A stretch of 64,000 nt of DNA, from assembly GCF_012290005.1 (NCBI RefSeq), contig NZ_JAAXMS010000005.1, forward strand, positions 372,001 to 436,000, in the 5' to 3' direction. The notes below the pieces were generated by a model. It saw nothing but the letters and a program-made list of their open reading frames with translations, was not told where the DNA came from and searched no databases. The stretch comes from Crateriforma spongiae. Its GTDB lineage: Bacteria > Planctomycetota > Planctomycetia > Pirellulales > Pirellulaceae. This document shows positions 34,910 to 44,600 of the stretch, piece after piece (position 1 is the stretch's first letter; the number at the start of each line of letters is the position of its first letter). A program made the translations under genes and the position numbers.

Positions 34910-37557
34910 CGTGACGCAACCTCCTGCAGCGAACGTCGGAAACGCACCAAGTCAGCCTGTGAATCTTCACTGCTGCCTGTCAATCGAACGACGTCGTTCT
35001 GGGTGTCCACCGCGCGAGTCAGCGTGGTGCGGGCCGCGCGGGTCTGGCCAATTTTGGCTTGGATTAGTCCCAAATTTACCAGTAATCGTGCCAGTTCATG
35101 TTGCGTCGCGGGGTCATCAGGAGACCGTTTGGCAAGTTCGGTTTGGATCTGAACCGCTTGGCGAACCGCGTCGGCGGCTTCGGTATCGCGGCCGATTTCC
35201 TGCAACACCACACCGCTTTGGTTCCAACATGCGACCAATTCACGGTCGTCGCTGTCGGTGTCGGCAAAGTGCGGTGCCAGCGTCTGAAGCATCGTGCGGG
35301 CCCGGACGAAGTGGCGGTACGCATCGACCGGTCGTTCCGCCCGCGAACACGCCGATCCCAGCATGCCCAGTGCGACCGCGTGTTGGTAAGCCAGATTGCG
35401 ATCACCCGGGTTGGCTTTGGATTGATCGGCGTAATGGGATGTCGCCGCCGCCAAGTGAGTGTGTGCTTGGGCGGGATCGGTTTCCAGCAACACACGTCCC
35501 AAATTACAGCGTATCGATGCACGCAGATCGGCTGCGGTGGATGGCGAACCGGACTTTGGCGTGCTTGCCGTCAATGATTCGGGATCATCCACGACACCGT
35601 CGATGGCCATTTGAAAAGCACGTCGGGCTTCGGTGATTCGGTTTTGTCGTGCCAGCAGACAACCTAGGTTGTTCCACGTTCGAGCTTGGTGCCGCCGAGC
35701 TGCCCTTTGCAAACCGTCGGTGTCGGCGACGGCCGATTCGATCACGGATTGTTGGTTTTCGATCGCGTCGGTGAAGCAGCGGGCCGCTTGGGCGGTGTGC
35801 CCCAGTTGGGCCAGGGATTCGGCCAAGTTGTTTTGGCAGACCGACCATTGCAAACGTGTGCGAATGTCAGCCGGATCTTGCCGGACCAAAGCCGTGTAGG
35901 TGTCGCAGGCGTGACGAAAGTCTTCGGCGGCAAGTTCGGGACGCCCGAGTTCCATTTGAAAGCGGCCGATCTTGGCTTGGGTTTCCGCCAAGTCGCTTTG
36001 GCGTAAAGAATCACGTTGGGCTTCGGCCACAAACCGTCGATAGTAATTGATGGTTTGATCCAGCAAACGGCGCCTTGCACCGGAGGCTTCGGGGACATCC
36101 GCCAGCATGTCGGCCATCTGTGTTCCCAGGCTGTCGACGGCGATGCGGGACAGATTTTCGAAACGATTGGACCGGCGTCGATGGTCTTCGGCGATCTGTT
36201 TTTGGGTCGTGATGATGGCAATGCCGGCGGCCATGGCGATGAAGATCAAGCAGGCGGCGGCGATGGATCCGACGAAGGCACGCCGGTGCCGGGACGCCAC
36301 GCGAATCATCTTGTCGCCCACTGACGGCGGGCGAGCGTTGGTCGGTTGGCCCGCCACGACGCGTCGCAGGTCATCGGCAAAGTCGCCCGCCGTGTCATAA
36401 CGCTGGTCACGCTGGACCGACATGGCTTTCTGTAAAACGGTGTCCAAGTCGCGTGGCAATTCCGGACGTCGGCGACGGACCGAATCGATCGGCTTGGCGT
36501 CGGTGGCGGTCCATCGTGACGTCGGCGAGATCCCTTGGTGGATGTCTTCGCCGGTCAGCATTTCATACAGCGTCGCGGCCAGCGAAAAAATATCGCTGCG
36601 TCCGTCGACCAGTGCGGTCATGCCACACGCCTGTTCCGGGCTCATGTACTTGGCCGTACCGACGATGTCGCCGGTTTGGGTCAAAGACGGGTTGGTCGCG
36701 TACCGGGCCAGGCCAAAGTCGGTGATCCAAAGTTTTTGACGCGAATCGATGATCAGGTTCGACGGTTTGACGTCCCGATGCACCACGCCACATTGATGAG
36801 CGGACTGCAGTGCGTCGGCGATATCGGCGACCGCGCTGACGTTCCAGCGCCAGTCGGGATTGATTGATCGATCGCCGATTCGTTCTTCCACCGACGGTCC
36901 GTCGATCAGCGGCATGGCGTAGTAATGGATGCCTCGCTGGCATCCGACGGCGTAGACCGGAACGATATTGGGGTGTTGCAATTGTCCCGCGGCTTCGGCC
37001 TCATTCTGGAAGCGGCGTAATCGCTTTTCATCCAGCGTCGATGTCCACGGCAACAGTTTGACGGCCACCACCCGGTTCAATGATTCCTGCAACGCTTCAT
37101 AAACGATGCCCATACCGCCACGGCCGATCGGTCGGATCAGACGAAAGTCGTCCAAGTGGCTGGGGGCGGCCAGATCAGACAAATGGCTGTCGGATCCGAC
37201 CAAGCACTGTTGAAGATGTTTCAATCCGTCGACACATCGTTGCAGCGGAGCCAGTAGGGCGGGGTCATCGGCTGCCATCGTCCGCGTGTCCACGGATTTC
37301 CCCGACTCGATTGCCGACAAATACTGTTCCAGCAACAACGACAAGCGGTGCTGTTGGTCTTCGTTCAATCCGTCCAACGCGTCGCCGGGGTGCACCGATG
37401 CCGAGTCCGGCGGGATCCGCGATTCCGGCCGGGACGAATCGATGGACTGCGCGGCGACCGATTCACCGTTGGGCGAACGTGACCCGGTCGGCTCGTCGCC
37501 CAGCGATTGCGATGAAGACGAGCGCGGCGACGATTTGGGGGGAATGGATTCGATCAT
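34906..37557 (-). CDS. Transmembrane Ser/Thr protein kinase with TPR sensor domain
   Basis: The ATG at 37557 is used (a TTG precedes it), giving 883 residues. After a Ser/Pro-rich N-tail, residues 140-410 are a Hanks-type kinase: glycine loop GRGGMG (145-150), Lys167 (VAVKLL), catalytic HRDVKPSN (260-267) and DFG (280-282), with an APE-like SPEQACG segment. All key residues are present, so it should be active. A single membrane segment (SIAAACLIFIAMAAGIAIIT, about 430-450) leads to an outer region made largely of TPR helices (for example AARRHQARTWNNLGCLLARQ; AYQHAVALGMLGSACSRAER). This is the usual planctomycete PknB/TPR layout. It sits between an ECF sigma factor gene (92-95 bp upstream) and a LEPR-XLL protein (4-bp overlap). 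Confidence 0.9.
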   Translation of the reverse strand: MIESIPPKSSPRSSSSQSLGDEPTGSRSPNGESVAAQSIDSSRPESRIPPDSASVHPGDALDGLNEDQQHRLSLLLEQYLSAIESGKSVDTRTMAADDPALLAPLQRCVDGLKHLQQCLVGSDSHLSDLAAPSHLDDFRLIRPIGRGGMGIVYEALQESLNRVVAVKLLPWTSTLDEKRLRRFQNEAEAAGQLQHPNIVPVYAVGCQRGIHYYAMPLIDGPSVEERIGDRSINPDWRWNVSAVADIADALQSAHQCGVVHRDVKPSNLIIDSRQKLWITDFGLARYATNPSLTQTGDIVGTAKYMSPEQACGMTALVDGRSDIFSLAATLYEMLTGEDIHQGISPTSRWTATDAKPIDSVRRRRPELPRDLDTVLQKAMSVQRDQRYDTAGDFADDLRRVVAGQPTNARPPSVGDKMIRVASRHRRAFVGSIAAACLIFIAMAAGIAIITTQKQIAEDHRRRSNRFENLSRIAVDSLGTQMADMLADVPEASGARRRLLDQTINYYRRFVAEAQRDSLRQSDLAETQAKIGRFQMELGRPELAAEDFRHACDTYTALVRQDPADIRTRLQWSVCQNNLAESLAQLGHTAQAARCFTDAIENQQSVIESAVADTDGLQRAARRHQARTWNNLGCLLARQNRITEARRAFQMAIDGVVDDPESLTASTPKSGSPSTAADLRASIRCNLGRVLLETDPAQAHTHLAAATSHYADQSKANPGDRNLAYQHAVALGMLGSACSRAERPVDAYRHFVRARTMLQTLAPHFADTDSDDRELVACWNQSGVVLQEIGRDTEAADAVRQAVQIQTELAKRSPDDPATQHELARLLVNLGLIQAKIGQTRAARTTLTRAVDTQNDVVRLTGSSEDSQADLVRFRRSLQEVASR

Positions 37558-37652
37558 CAAGCCTTCGTCGTGGGGGTGACAAGTCGTTGATTTGATTTAG
37601 CGGCGACGCCGAATTCGTCCAGAGACCGCGAGGGCGGAAACGGCATCGGCGG

Positions 37653-38363
37653 TCAAAACGCTGGTGAATCACAAACGGTTTTGAATCGTTCGATCGCACG
37701 GACCCACAGCATCCGGACGGTGCCCGGTTTGCGGCCCATCCGCTGTGCGATGTCGTCGAACGACAGCCCTTCCAAGTTTCGGTACACGATGACTTGGCGA
37801 TAATCGGGTTTCAGCCGGTCCAGTTGCTGGGTCAGCCGCAGCGCGATCTCTTTGCGGCCAGCGTCGCGGCTGGGGGTATCGCCGGCGGCGGCCAGAACGT
37901 TGATCAGCCCGATCGGACCGTCACCGCTGACGTCGATCTGGGGATCCAAGCGAACTTCTCGGCGGACGTCTCGTTTTTGTGCCAGCACGTGGGCTTCGAC
38001 GGCGTGGCTGACACAGTTGCAAAGGATTTGACGTAGCCAAGTCAGCCATTCGCCTTCGCTGTTTCCGCGAAAGCTGGGGAAATCGCGATGGGCGGCCAGC
38101 ATGGTTTCTTGCACCAGGTCCGACGGATTGAGTCGGGGACGCAATCGCTGATCCAATCGGGTGGCCGCCAGGACGCTTAGATAGCCGCGATACAATTGCA
38201 GCAGGGCACCCAGCGAATCCGCGTCGCCGCGACGAACGCGGCCGATCAGCTGGGGAACCGAAACGGCGGTGTCGGACGATTCGTCGGGCGAAAGCGTCGG
38301 CATGGTGTCGGTGACCGTTGGCAGAGAAGGAGGAGAAGACGATCGGGCCGGCCCGGAACGCAT
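37653..38363 (-). CDS. ECF-type RNA polymerase sigma factor
   Basis: The product has 236 residues from the ATG at 38363; an internal ATG at 38303 is an alternative. Region 2 is visible as LNPSDLVQETMLAAHRDFPS and FRGNSEGEWLTWLRQIL. Region 4 is visible as LDRLKPDYRQVIVYRNLEGL and SFDDIAQRMGRKPGTVRMLW, which reads the -35 element. No anti-sigma gene is adjacent; the next gene is a membrane kinase, which in this phylum often controls such sigma factors. About 350 bp upstream contain an inverted repeat that could be an operator. Its targets are unknown. Confidence 0.9.
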   Translation of the reverse strand: MRSGPARSSSPPSLPTVTDTMPTLSPDESSDTAVSVPQLIGRVRRGDADSLGALLQLYRGYLSVLAATRLDQRLRPRLNPSDLVQETMLAAHRDFPSFRGNSEGEWLTWLRQILCNCVSHAVEAHVLAQKRDVRREVRLDPQIDVSGDGPIGLINVLAAAGDTPSRDAGRKEIALRLTQQLDRLKPDYRQVIVYRNLEGLSFDDIAQRMGRKPGTVRMLWVRAIERFKTVCDSPAF

Positions 38364-38713
38364 CCTACGCCCACCGGAACCTGAAAGTCATCCGAATGAT
38401 CGCACGGCAGCGTCTGGCCGCCCCGGAAAACCCAGTGCTTCTCTTGTAGGGCCGATTCGGGCGAAAATTTGTGACACTCGAGGGACACTTTCGCCCAAAA
38501 AGTTGCGAAATGAGCGGTGCAGTGGGGGGCGAGTGGCCGATTCGCCATTCGCTTTCCCCCCGAAGCTGTTGTCATGCGGAAGAGTGACACGGCAAACCGA
38601 AGTCGCCTATCGCCCCGCGAAAGTAACGCACCGCCCCTGCCCTTCCCGAGATTCATTCCGCAAACGCCGGCTCTCCCGATTGGGAGAGGGTCGAACGCAT
38701 CACCGACGATCCA
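38364..38713. promoter_or_regulatory. Upstream region of the sigma/kinase operon with an inverted repeat
   Basis: In this 350-bp gap the 8-bp arms GGGCGAAA (38459-38466) and TTTCGCCC (38489-38496) are perfect inverted repeats 22 bp apart, about 100 bp upstream of the sigma gene. This could be an operator for a dimeric regulator or a hairpin. No other feature is seen. Confidence 0.4.
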
Positions 38714-40261
38714 TCAACGAATCGATTCTTCGGGCAATCCTGATTGGATTCCCTGGTCGATCGGCATCGAATCGGGTTTGCCGTCGCTGTGCAGCTTGAT
38801 CAGCCGGTCCAATTCCGCACGCAATTTGGCCACGGTGTCGGCATGTGCGGGGTCATTGATCAGGTTCACCGATTCCTCCGGATCCTCCCGCAAGTCATAC
38901 AGTTCGGCCATGTGTCGATCGGGGGTGCCGTCGCCATGCGGGTAACGAATGTATTTCCAGCGATCGGTGCGCAGTGCACGCACATTGGGCGTGTAGGGAA
39001 ACTGGTGTTCGTAGTTGTATTCGTAATAATAGCTGTCACGCCAATCCGAATCATTGCCTTGTGCGAGCTGTTTCCAGCTTTGACCGTGCACGTGATCCAG
39101 AGGTTTGGCGTTGCACACATCCAAGATCGTCGGCGCGAAATCGATGGTGGACACCAGTTGTTCGACAACCTGCGGCTGGTCGGTCGGCGTCAAACCGGGA
39201 TATCGAACCACCAATGGGATGCGAATCGACGGTTCATGTCCGGTCCGCTTGTCGACCATGCCGTGTTCGCCTTCCAACAGACCGTTGTCGGAGGTGTAGA
39301 TGATCAGTGTGTTGTCCAGCTCGCCGCGATCTTTCAAGAAGTCATAGATCACGCCGACGCTGTCATCGACCGACAACAGGGTGCCCCAATAGGCGCGGAC
39401 CATGTTGGCAAAGTCTTCCACCGCTTCGGGGCTACGATCAGGAAAGTCTTTTCGCCAGTCGAACAGCGGACCGTAGATGCCGTGCCATGTGTCCAAACGT
39501 TTTTTGAACCACGCCGGTTTGTCGTCCAGCATGAATGCCGTCCGCGGGTACTGGACATCGACGCTGTCAAAAGCGTCTTCGTACTTAGGTTCGGGATAGT
39601 AAAAACTGTGCGGCGCTTTGTGGCCCAGCATCAGCATCCACGGTTGGTCGCCGTCACGTTTTCCGATCCAATCGGTCGCCATTTCAGTGACCACGTGGGT
39701 GTAATACCCGGGGACAACGCGTCGGTCGTTGCCGTTGAAGTTGAACGTCGTGTCGAAGTATTGGCCTTGGCCTTTGTGAGTGACAAAGTGATCAAAGCCG
39801 GGGCGAGGGTTATCGTTCTTTTCGCCCATGTGCCACTTGCCGACATAGGCGGTTTCGTAACCTTCCTGTTGCAATCGCATCGGAAAGCTGACCATGTCGG
39901 TCGGATATTCGGTGAAGTTGTTCGAAACGCCATGCGTGTGGGCGTACAACCCGCTAAGGATCGAAGCGCGGCTGGGTGAACAGAGACTGGTCGTGCAGAA
40001 ATGGTTTTTGAACAACAAGCCTTCGCCGGCCAAGCGATCGATGTGGGGCGTTTTCAGATGGGGATGTCCCATGCAGGAAAGCGCGTTGTAACGCTGGTCA
40101 TCGGTCAAGATGAACAGGACGTTGGGGCGCTGGGGGGCCGAGTGATCTTCGGCTTGTAGTGCAGGGCCGCGCAGAATTGCGGCGGCGATCAAGCCGCAGA
40201 CCAATAGAATTTCGCAGCGTCCCCAAGGGGAACGTGGCGCATGGTGTATCGTCGTTGTCAT
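38714..40261 (-). CDS. Sulfatase (S1 family, formylglycine-dependent), exported
   Basis: The ATG at 40261 is preferred over the GTG at 40303; it gives 515 residues with a hydrophobic leader ([20 protein letters not shown]). [13 protein letters not shown] holds the first metal ligands (D54-D55). C94-S-P-S-R98 is the formylglycine signature. VGKWHMG and [15 protein letters not shown] provide further active-site residues. DDQRYNAL and the C-terminal [15 protein letters not shown] resemble choline/N-acetylglucosamine/iduronate-type sulfatases. It is not next to glycosidases, lying between a sigma-factor operon and a rhodanese, and appears to be transcribed alone. Confidence 0.92.
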   Translation of the reverse strand: MTTTIHHAPRSPWGRCEILLVCGLIAAAILRGPALQAEDHSAPQRPNVLFILTDDQRYNALSCMGHPHLKTPHIDRLAGEGLLFKNHFCTTSLCSPSRASILSGLYAHTHGVSNNFTEYPTDMVSFPMRLQQEGYETAYVGKWHMGEKNDNPRPGFDHFVTHKGQGQYFDTTFNFNGNDRRVVPGYYTHVVTEMATDWIGKRDGDQPWMLMLGHKAPHSFYYPEPKYEDAFDSVDVQYPRTAFMLDDKPAWFKKRLDTWHGIYGPLFDWRKDFPDRSPEAVEDFANMVRAYWGTLLSVDDSVGVIYDFLKDRGELDNTLIIYTSDNGLLEGEHGMVDKRTGHEPSIRIPLVVRYPGLTPTDQPQVVEQLVSTIDFAPTILDVCNAKPLDHVHGQSWKQLAQGNDSDWRDSYYYEYNYEHQFPYTPNVRALRTDRWKYIRYPHGDGTPDRHMAELYDLREDPEESVNLINDPAHADTVAKLRAELDRLIKLHSDGKPDSMPIDQGIQSGLPEESIR

Positions 40262-40490
40262 CGATGTGGACCGTGAAAGGTGGGACGTTGGGAGAGAGCC
40301 CACAATTTAGCCGAAAATCGGCGCAACAATGACGGTCCGGACGACAGGGTGGCCAGAGTTTTTGACCGGTCGATGCGGCAAAGAATGACTGCGATGGACG
40401 GAGTATCGCCGCGGCGAAGCGGGTGGCCCGATGCGGGATGTTACAACGCGGGTTGATCCGAAGCGAAGTCGATCCCGGAGGAGCGTTTTT

Positions 40491-41036
40491 TCAGTGGACC
40501 GCTTCGTAGATCTTCGGGACCGTGTTTTGCGAACTGTACGTGTGAACGCGATTGGTCGGTTTCCGTTCCAGCGTTTCCAGCGGCAACTTGGCGGCACACC
40601 AGCCCAGGATACTGGCCTTCATGTTCTTCGCTTTGATGCCTTTGTCGATCAGCTTTGCGGCGTATCGATCGCTGCGGTAACCGGACGTGCAGTAAGCGAT
40701 CACGGTCGTGCCGGCAAACTTTTGCTGCTGGGCTTCGAACTGTTTGACGGTGATCGCACCGGGGATCACCGACACCTCGGTTTCTTCGGGGCTGCGGGCA
40801 TCCACCAAAACAAACGCGGGATCCGGTGTTGGCATTTCCTGTTTCTTGGCACTGTCGACCTGTTTCTGGTGCTCCAGCTGCATCTTGCGGACTTGGGCCA
40901 CGCTGATTTCGGGCACATCGACGCGTCGGGCCAGCAGACCGCCCAACTGTGCGTGGGCGGGGGAAACCGAACCGAAGGTGAAGACCGACGCTACGCAGGC
41001 CGACGCCACGCAGGCAACGATGAACGCGTATTTCAT
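40491..41036 (-). CDS. Exported rhodanese-domain protein
   Basis: The ATG at 41036 is chosen because it opens a signal peptide (MKYAFIVACVASACVASVFT) ending before AQ; the frame extends further upstream without merit. The mature part (about 150 residues) is one rhodanese domain: FVLVDARSPEETEVSVIPGA, then the active-site loop YCTSGYRS (C-x-x-G-x-R) with its Cys, and a helix RYAAKLIDKGIKAKNMKASI. A second Cys follows in LGWCAAKLP. Rhodaneses transfer sulfane sulfur or bind thiols; outside the cytoplasm it could act in sulfur or redox handling. A link to sulfate-releasing enzymes nearby is only a guess. Confidence 0.82.
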   Translation of the reverse strand: MKYAFIVACVASACVASVFTFGSVSPAHAQLGGLLARRVDVPEISVAQVRKMQLEHQKQVDSAKKQEMPTPDPAFVLVDARSPEETEVSVIPGAITVKQFEAQQQKFAGTTVIAYCTSGYRSDRYAAKLIDKGIKAKNMKASILGWCAAKLPLETLERKPTNRVHTYSSQNTVPKIYEAVH

Positions 41037-41672
41037 GAACAGTTGAGACGAGGGAAACAAGGAAGCGGATCGACCGGGAAAAGGACGCCGGAGTGTCGTC
41101 CGCGATCGAGACGGATGACCACAGGTGTCCAAGGGTTGATGTCCATTGGGACCTGAAACGCGACACCACAGCATAACCGATGTGATCGAACCGATCTTTC
41201 GGTCGTTTTGGGGCCGATCGCAGCGATCGTAGGGAACTTTCATGAACAAATTGCTATCCAAACACCGCTGGATGGCAGGTCCCGCCCGGACGGGGAGGAT
41301 GGGCTTGGTCATCTGGTGATGGAAATCTGCTGCGTATCGGCCTTTGCGGATGCCGGCGGCGGTGGATTGACCGGTACGACTGACACGATCCCCACGACGT
41401 GAAGACTTGGATTCAGGCTACTTGTGACGCCTTGGTCGCATTTGTTTGCGGGTTTTTCGGCCCTAACTATACTCGGCTTCGGGTTTACCCCGGCCCGCCC
41501 GTTCGGACTCCGACTGCTTTTCGTCACCACCGCAACGACCGCTTTTCCCTGACTGTTTTGCCGATCCGTCGGCGGCGGTCGCACTCCCACGACGTTAACT
41601 CAACCACCCGCCAAAGGGCGCGATCCCATTTCGCATCTTCGGCGGGGCCATTCGCCTTGGAAGGTTTGGTCT
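41037..41672. other. Divergent intergenic region upstream of the giant genes
   Basis: This 636-bp gap precedes the 6325-residue giant. A possible promoter (TTTGCG, 17 bp, TATACT) is listed separately. Short open frames here show no domain or Shine-Dalgarno support. Confidence 0.4.
41445..41473 (+). promoter_or_regulatory. Possible sigma-70-like promoter for the giant gene
   Basis: TTTGCG (41445-41450), a 17-bp spacer and TATACT (41468-41473) lie 200 bp upstream of the start. The -10 is good, the -35 poor. Confidence 0.3.
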
Positions 41673-44600
41673 ATGACCACGCGTAAGCGAAATCACTCCT
41701 CGAACTCTCCCTCCACCCCCTCCCGACGACGCAAAGCCGCTGGCAAGAGCCGCGGTGCATCGCGTTCGTCGATGTCATCGGCCGACCGCCTGGCGCGTCG
41801 CGGCGCTCTGGTGGAAAAACTGGAAGATCGCCGGTTGCTTGCCGGCCCCCAGTTGATCGGCATCCAGCCCAACGAAGGTGAATTGATCGTTGACGGGACG
41901 GTCCGTGATACGGCACCGCGTTCGTTGACGTTCCGGTTTGACCAAGACCAAAGCATCGACCCCACGACGTTGGACGGCATTCAGATTCGCCGTGCCGGCA
42001 GTGACGGCGTGTTCGACACGGCGGACGATGTGGCGATCCAGCCGGGCAGTGTCACCCTGGGGGAAAACAGCAGCAACGAAGTCGTCGTTCGCTTTGCCGA
42101 AACGCTGGTCGATGACCAGTACCGCATCGACGTGTTCGGCTTTGACGACGCACCCCGAGGAATCGTCGGGATCCGCAACGACGCTGGTGAATTCCTGCAG
42201 GCACGCAACGGCGTGGATGCGTCCGAACGTGTCGAGTTTGAACTGCAGCTGGGCGTTCAAATCGAAGCGATCGTTCCGCAACCGGTTGTCCGTCTTGATA
42301 GTGGGGAATTGGAACAGCGGCGCAACGAAATTCTGGTCTATTTCAACGAAGACGAACTGTTCGTCGAAAATGACCCGGCGACCGGCTTGCCGACTGATCG
42401 ATCCGCCGAAAACCCACGCTTCTATCAACTGTTGTTGACTCAAGAATCGGTTCGCACGACCGATGACGTTTTGTACTTGCCCGAACGCGTCATCTACGAC
42501 GCGCCGACCAACACGGCGCGGTTGATTTTCCAAGGCGACGACATCAACACCATGCCCGGCGTCCCGCTGGGTGGCGGAACGTTCCGATTGCGAATCGGTA
42601 CCGCGGTGGATTCGCCGACGGATTTGATCGTCGAACCCAGCCCGATCGCAGTCGCCCCGACGGCCACCACCAATTTGGGCCTGGCGTCCGATCTGGCGGT
42701 TCAGTTCGACGCGAAGATCTTCAGCGAAGCCGGCGGCGGCCGTGCGGTGCGTTTCGTCGACACCGGTGCCGGCGGTTTGACCGTGGCCTTGGATCCCGAC
42801 AGCAGCGACGTGATCTTCGACCTCGGCGGAACGACGCCCCAGGTCCAAGATCTGCAGACCGTCGTCCAGGGAACCCCGGCGGTCAACGCCGTGATCGCGG
42901 TCAGCTTTTCTCAGGGCGGTGTGGCCGGTGCCGGTGGCACCTTGGTCTTGCCCGCATCGATCGTCGACTTTGCTCCGGTGCAATTGGTTGCAGCGGGGGA
43001 CACTCTGTCGACCGCAACCGACGTCGGCGTTTTCGGCATGGCCGGCCAGCAATTGTCCAGCCTGTTGATCCGCGAATCGATCACGCCGCAGTCTTATGGA
43101 ATCCAGTTGCCGGGATCACCGAACGATCCTGGACGCGAAGCATTGGCCGATGCGATCAACGACCTGTTCGGTGCCGATGTCCAAGACGGCATTACCGAGA
43201 TCAGCTACAACTTTGACGGCGTGATCAGCGGCGGTGACGGCACGACCGCACCGGCGAAGTTGAACAATATCACCGACGTGCAAAAGCGTCGTGTCCGCGA
43301 AGCGTTGGAACTGTGGTCGAAGTACCTGGGCGTTCAGTTCCGCGAAACGGTCGATGAAGGTATCACGTTTGCCGTCGGCGAACGATCGGCGTTGTTGTCT
43401 GCCGCTGGCACGCAGCTTCGTTCGGTGGATGAATTGAACGCCGCGCTGCGTATCGACCCGACGTTCGACAATGCGGCGTTGGTGATGAGCAGCCAAGTCA
43501 ATTACGGTTTGGACTATGGCGAAGATTTCTTCCGCAAGACGATGGCCGGCATCGGGTTCTTGTTGGGCTTGGATCAGAACCACGAGGTCACCGCCCAGAC
43601 TTTGATGGCGTTGGATCCGACGTTCTTGAACGCGACGATCGATCCGGACCTGCTGATGCACCCGGAAGACCCGTTCTTTGGGACGCAGACGACTCAGCAA
43701 CAAACCATCAACCCGAACATCGATGCGCAAACCATCGATGACCCGATTCCCAATGCGTTGGACGGTCCGGAACCGGTATTCCCCGGCAACCAAGACATCC
43801 TGCATGGCCAGTACCTCCACCGGCCCGAAAGCATCGATGTCGATCTGTATCGATTCGAAGTTGATTTGCCTCAGGGCCGCGAATTCGGCACGCTGACGGC
43901 AGAAACGTTCGCCGAACGGTTGGCGGATTCCAGCATGCTGGACACGACGCTGGCGTTGTACCAAGAAGTTTCCGCGTCGGCGTCCAGCGATTTCGGTCTG
44001 GGTACCTCGGTATCGGTCGACATTCAATCGCAACTGTCCGGCAGTGCGGGCAACCGATCACGCATCGAATTCTTGCGAACCGATCGCGCGACCGGTGACA
44101 CCGCAGTTCGCGTGACCCAAATCATCGGCGACGACGGCAACCCGTTGCCCAACGCCGTTCGCGTGGACATCCCGCGTTTGAATGCGGAGATCACCGAAGT
44201 CACCGTCGGCCAAGTCGTCGATGCGATCAACAATGACGAATTTGCCAGCACCCTGTTCGTCGTCGATGCGGACGTTCTGTCGCGACAAGCCGACATGGGC
44301 AACGTGGAACTGGCCCAATTTGCCCCGATCACCTTGGGTGGTGGCGGTACGGTCGAACTGGCCCAAAACGACGACTACTTCAGCGAAGATTCGTTCCTGA
44401 CCGCGGAACTGGGAAGCGGCGTCTACTATCTGGGCGTGACCGCCAGCGGCAACGGCGATTACAACCCGAATTTGTCCGGCAGTGGTTCGGGCGGAACGAC
44501 CCAGGGCGATTACGAAGTCCTGTTGAAGTTTGAACCTCAGGTCAGTCAAAGCGATGTCATTCGGGATACCGACGGTACCCGCTCGGGCGTTCCCGGAACG

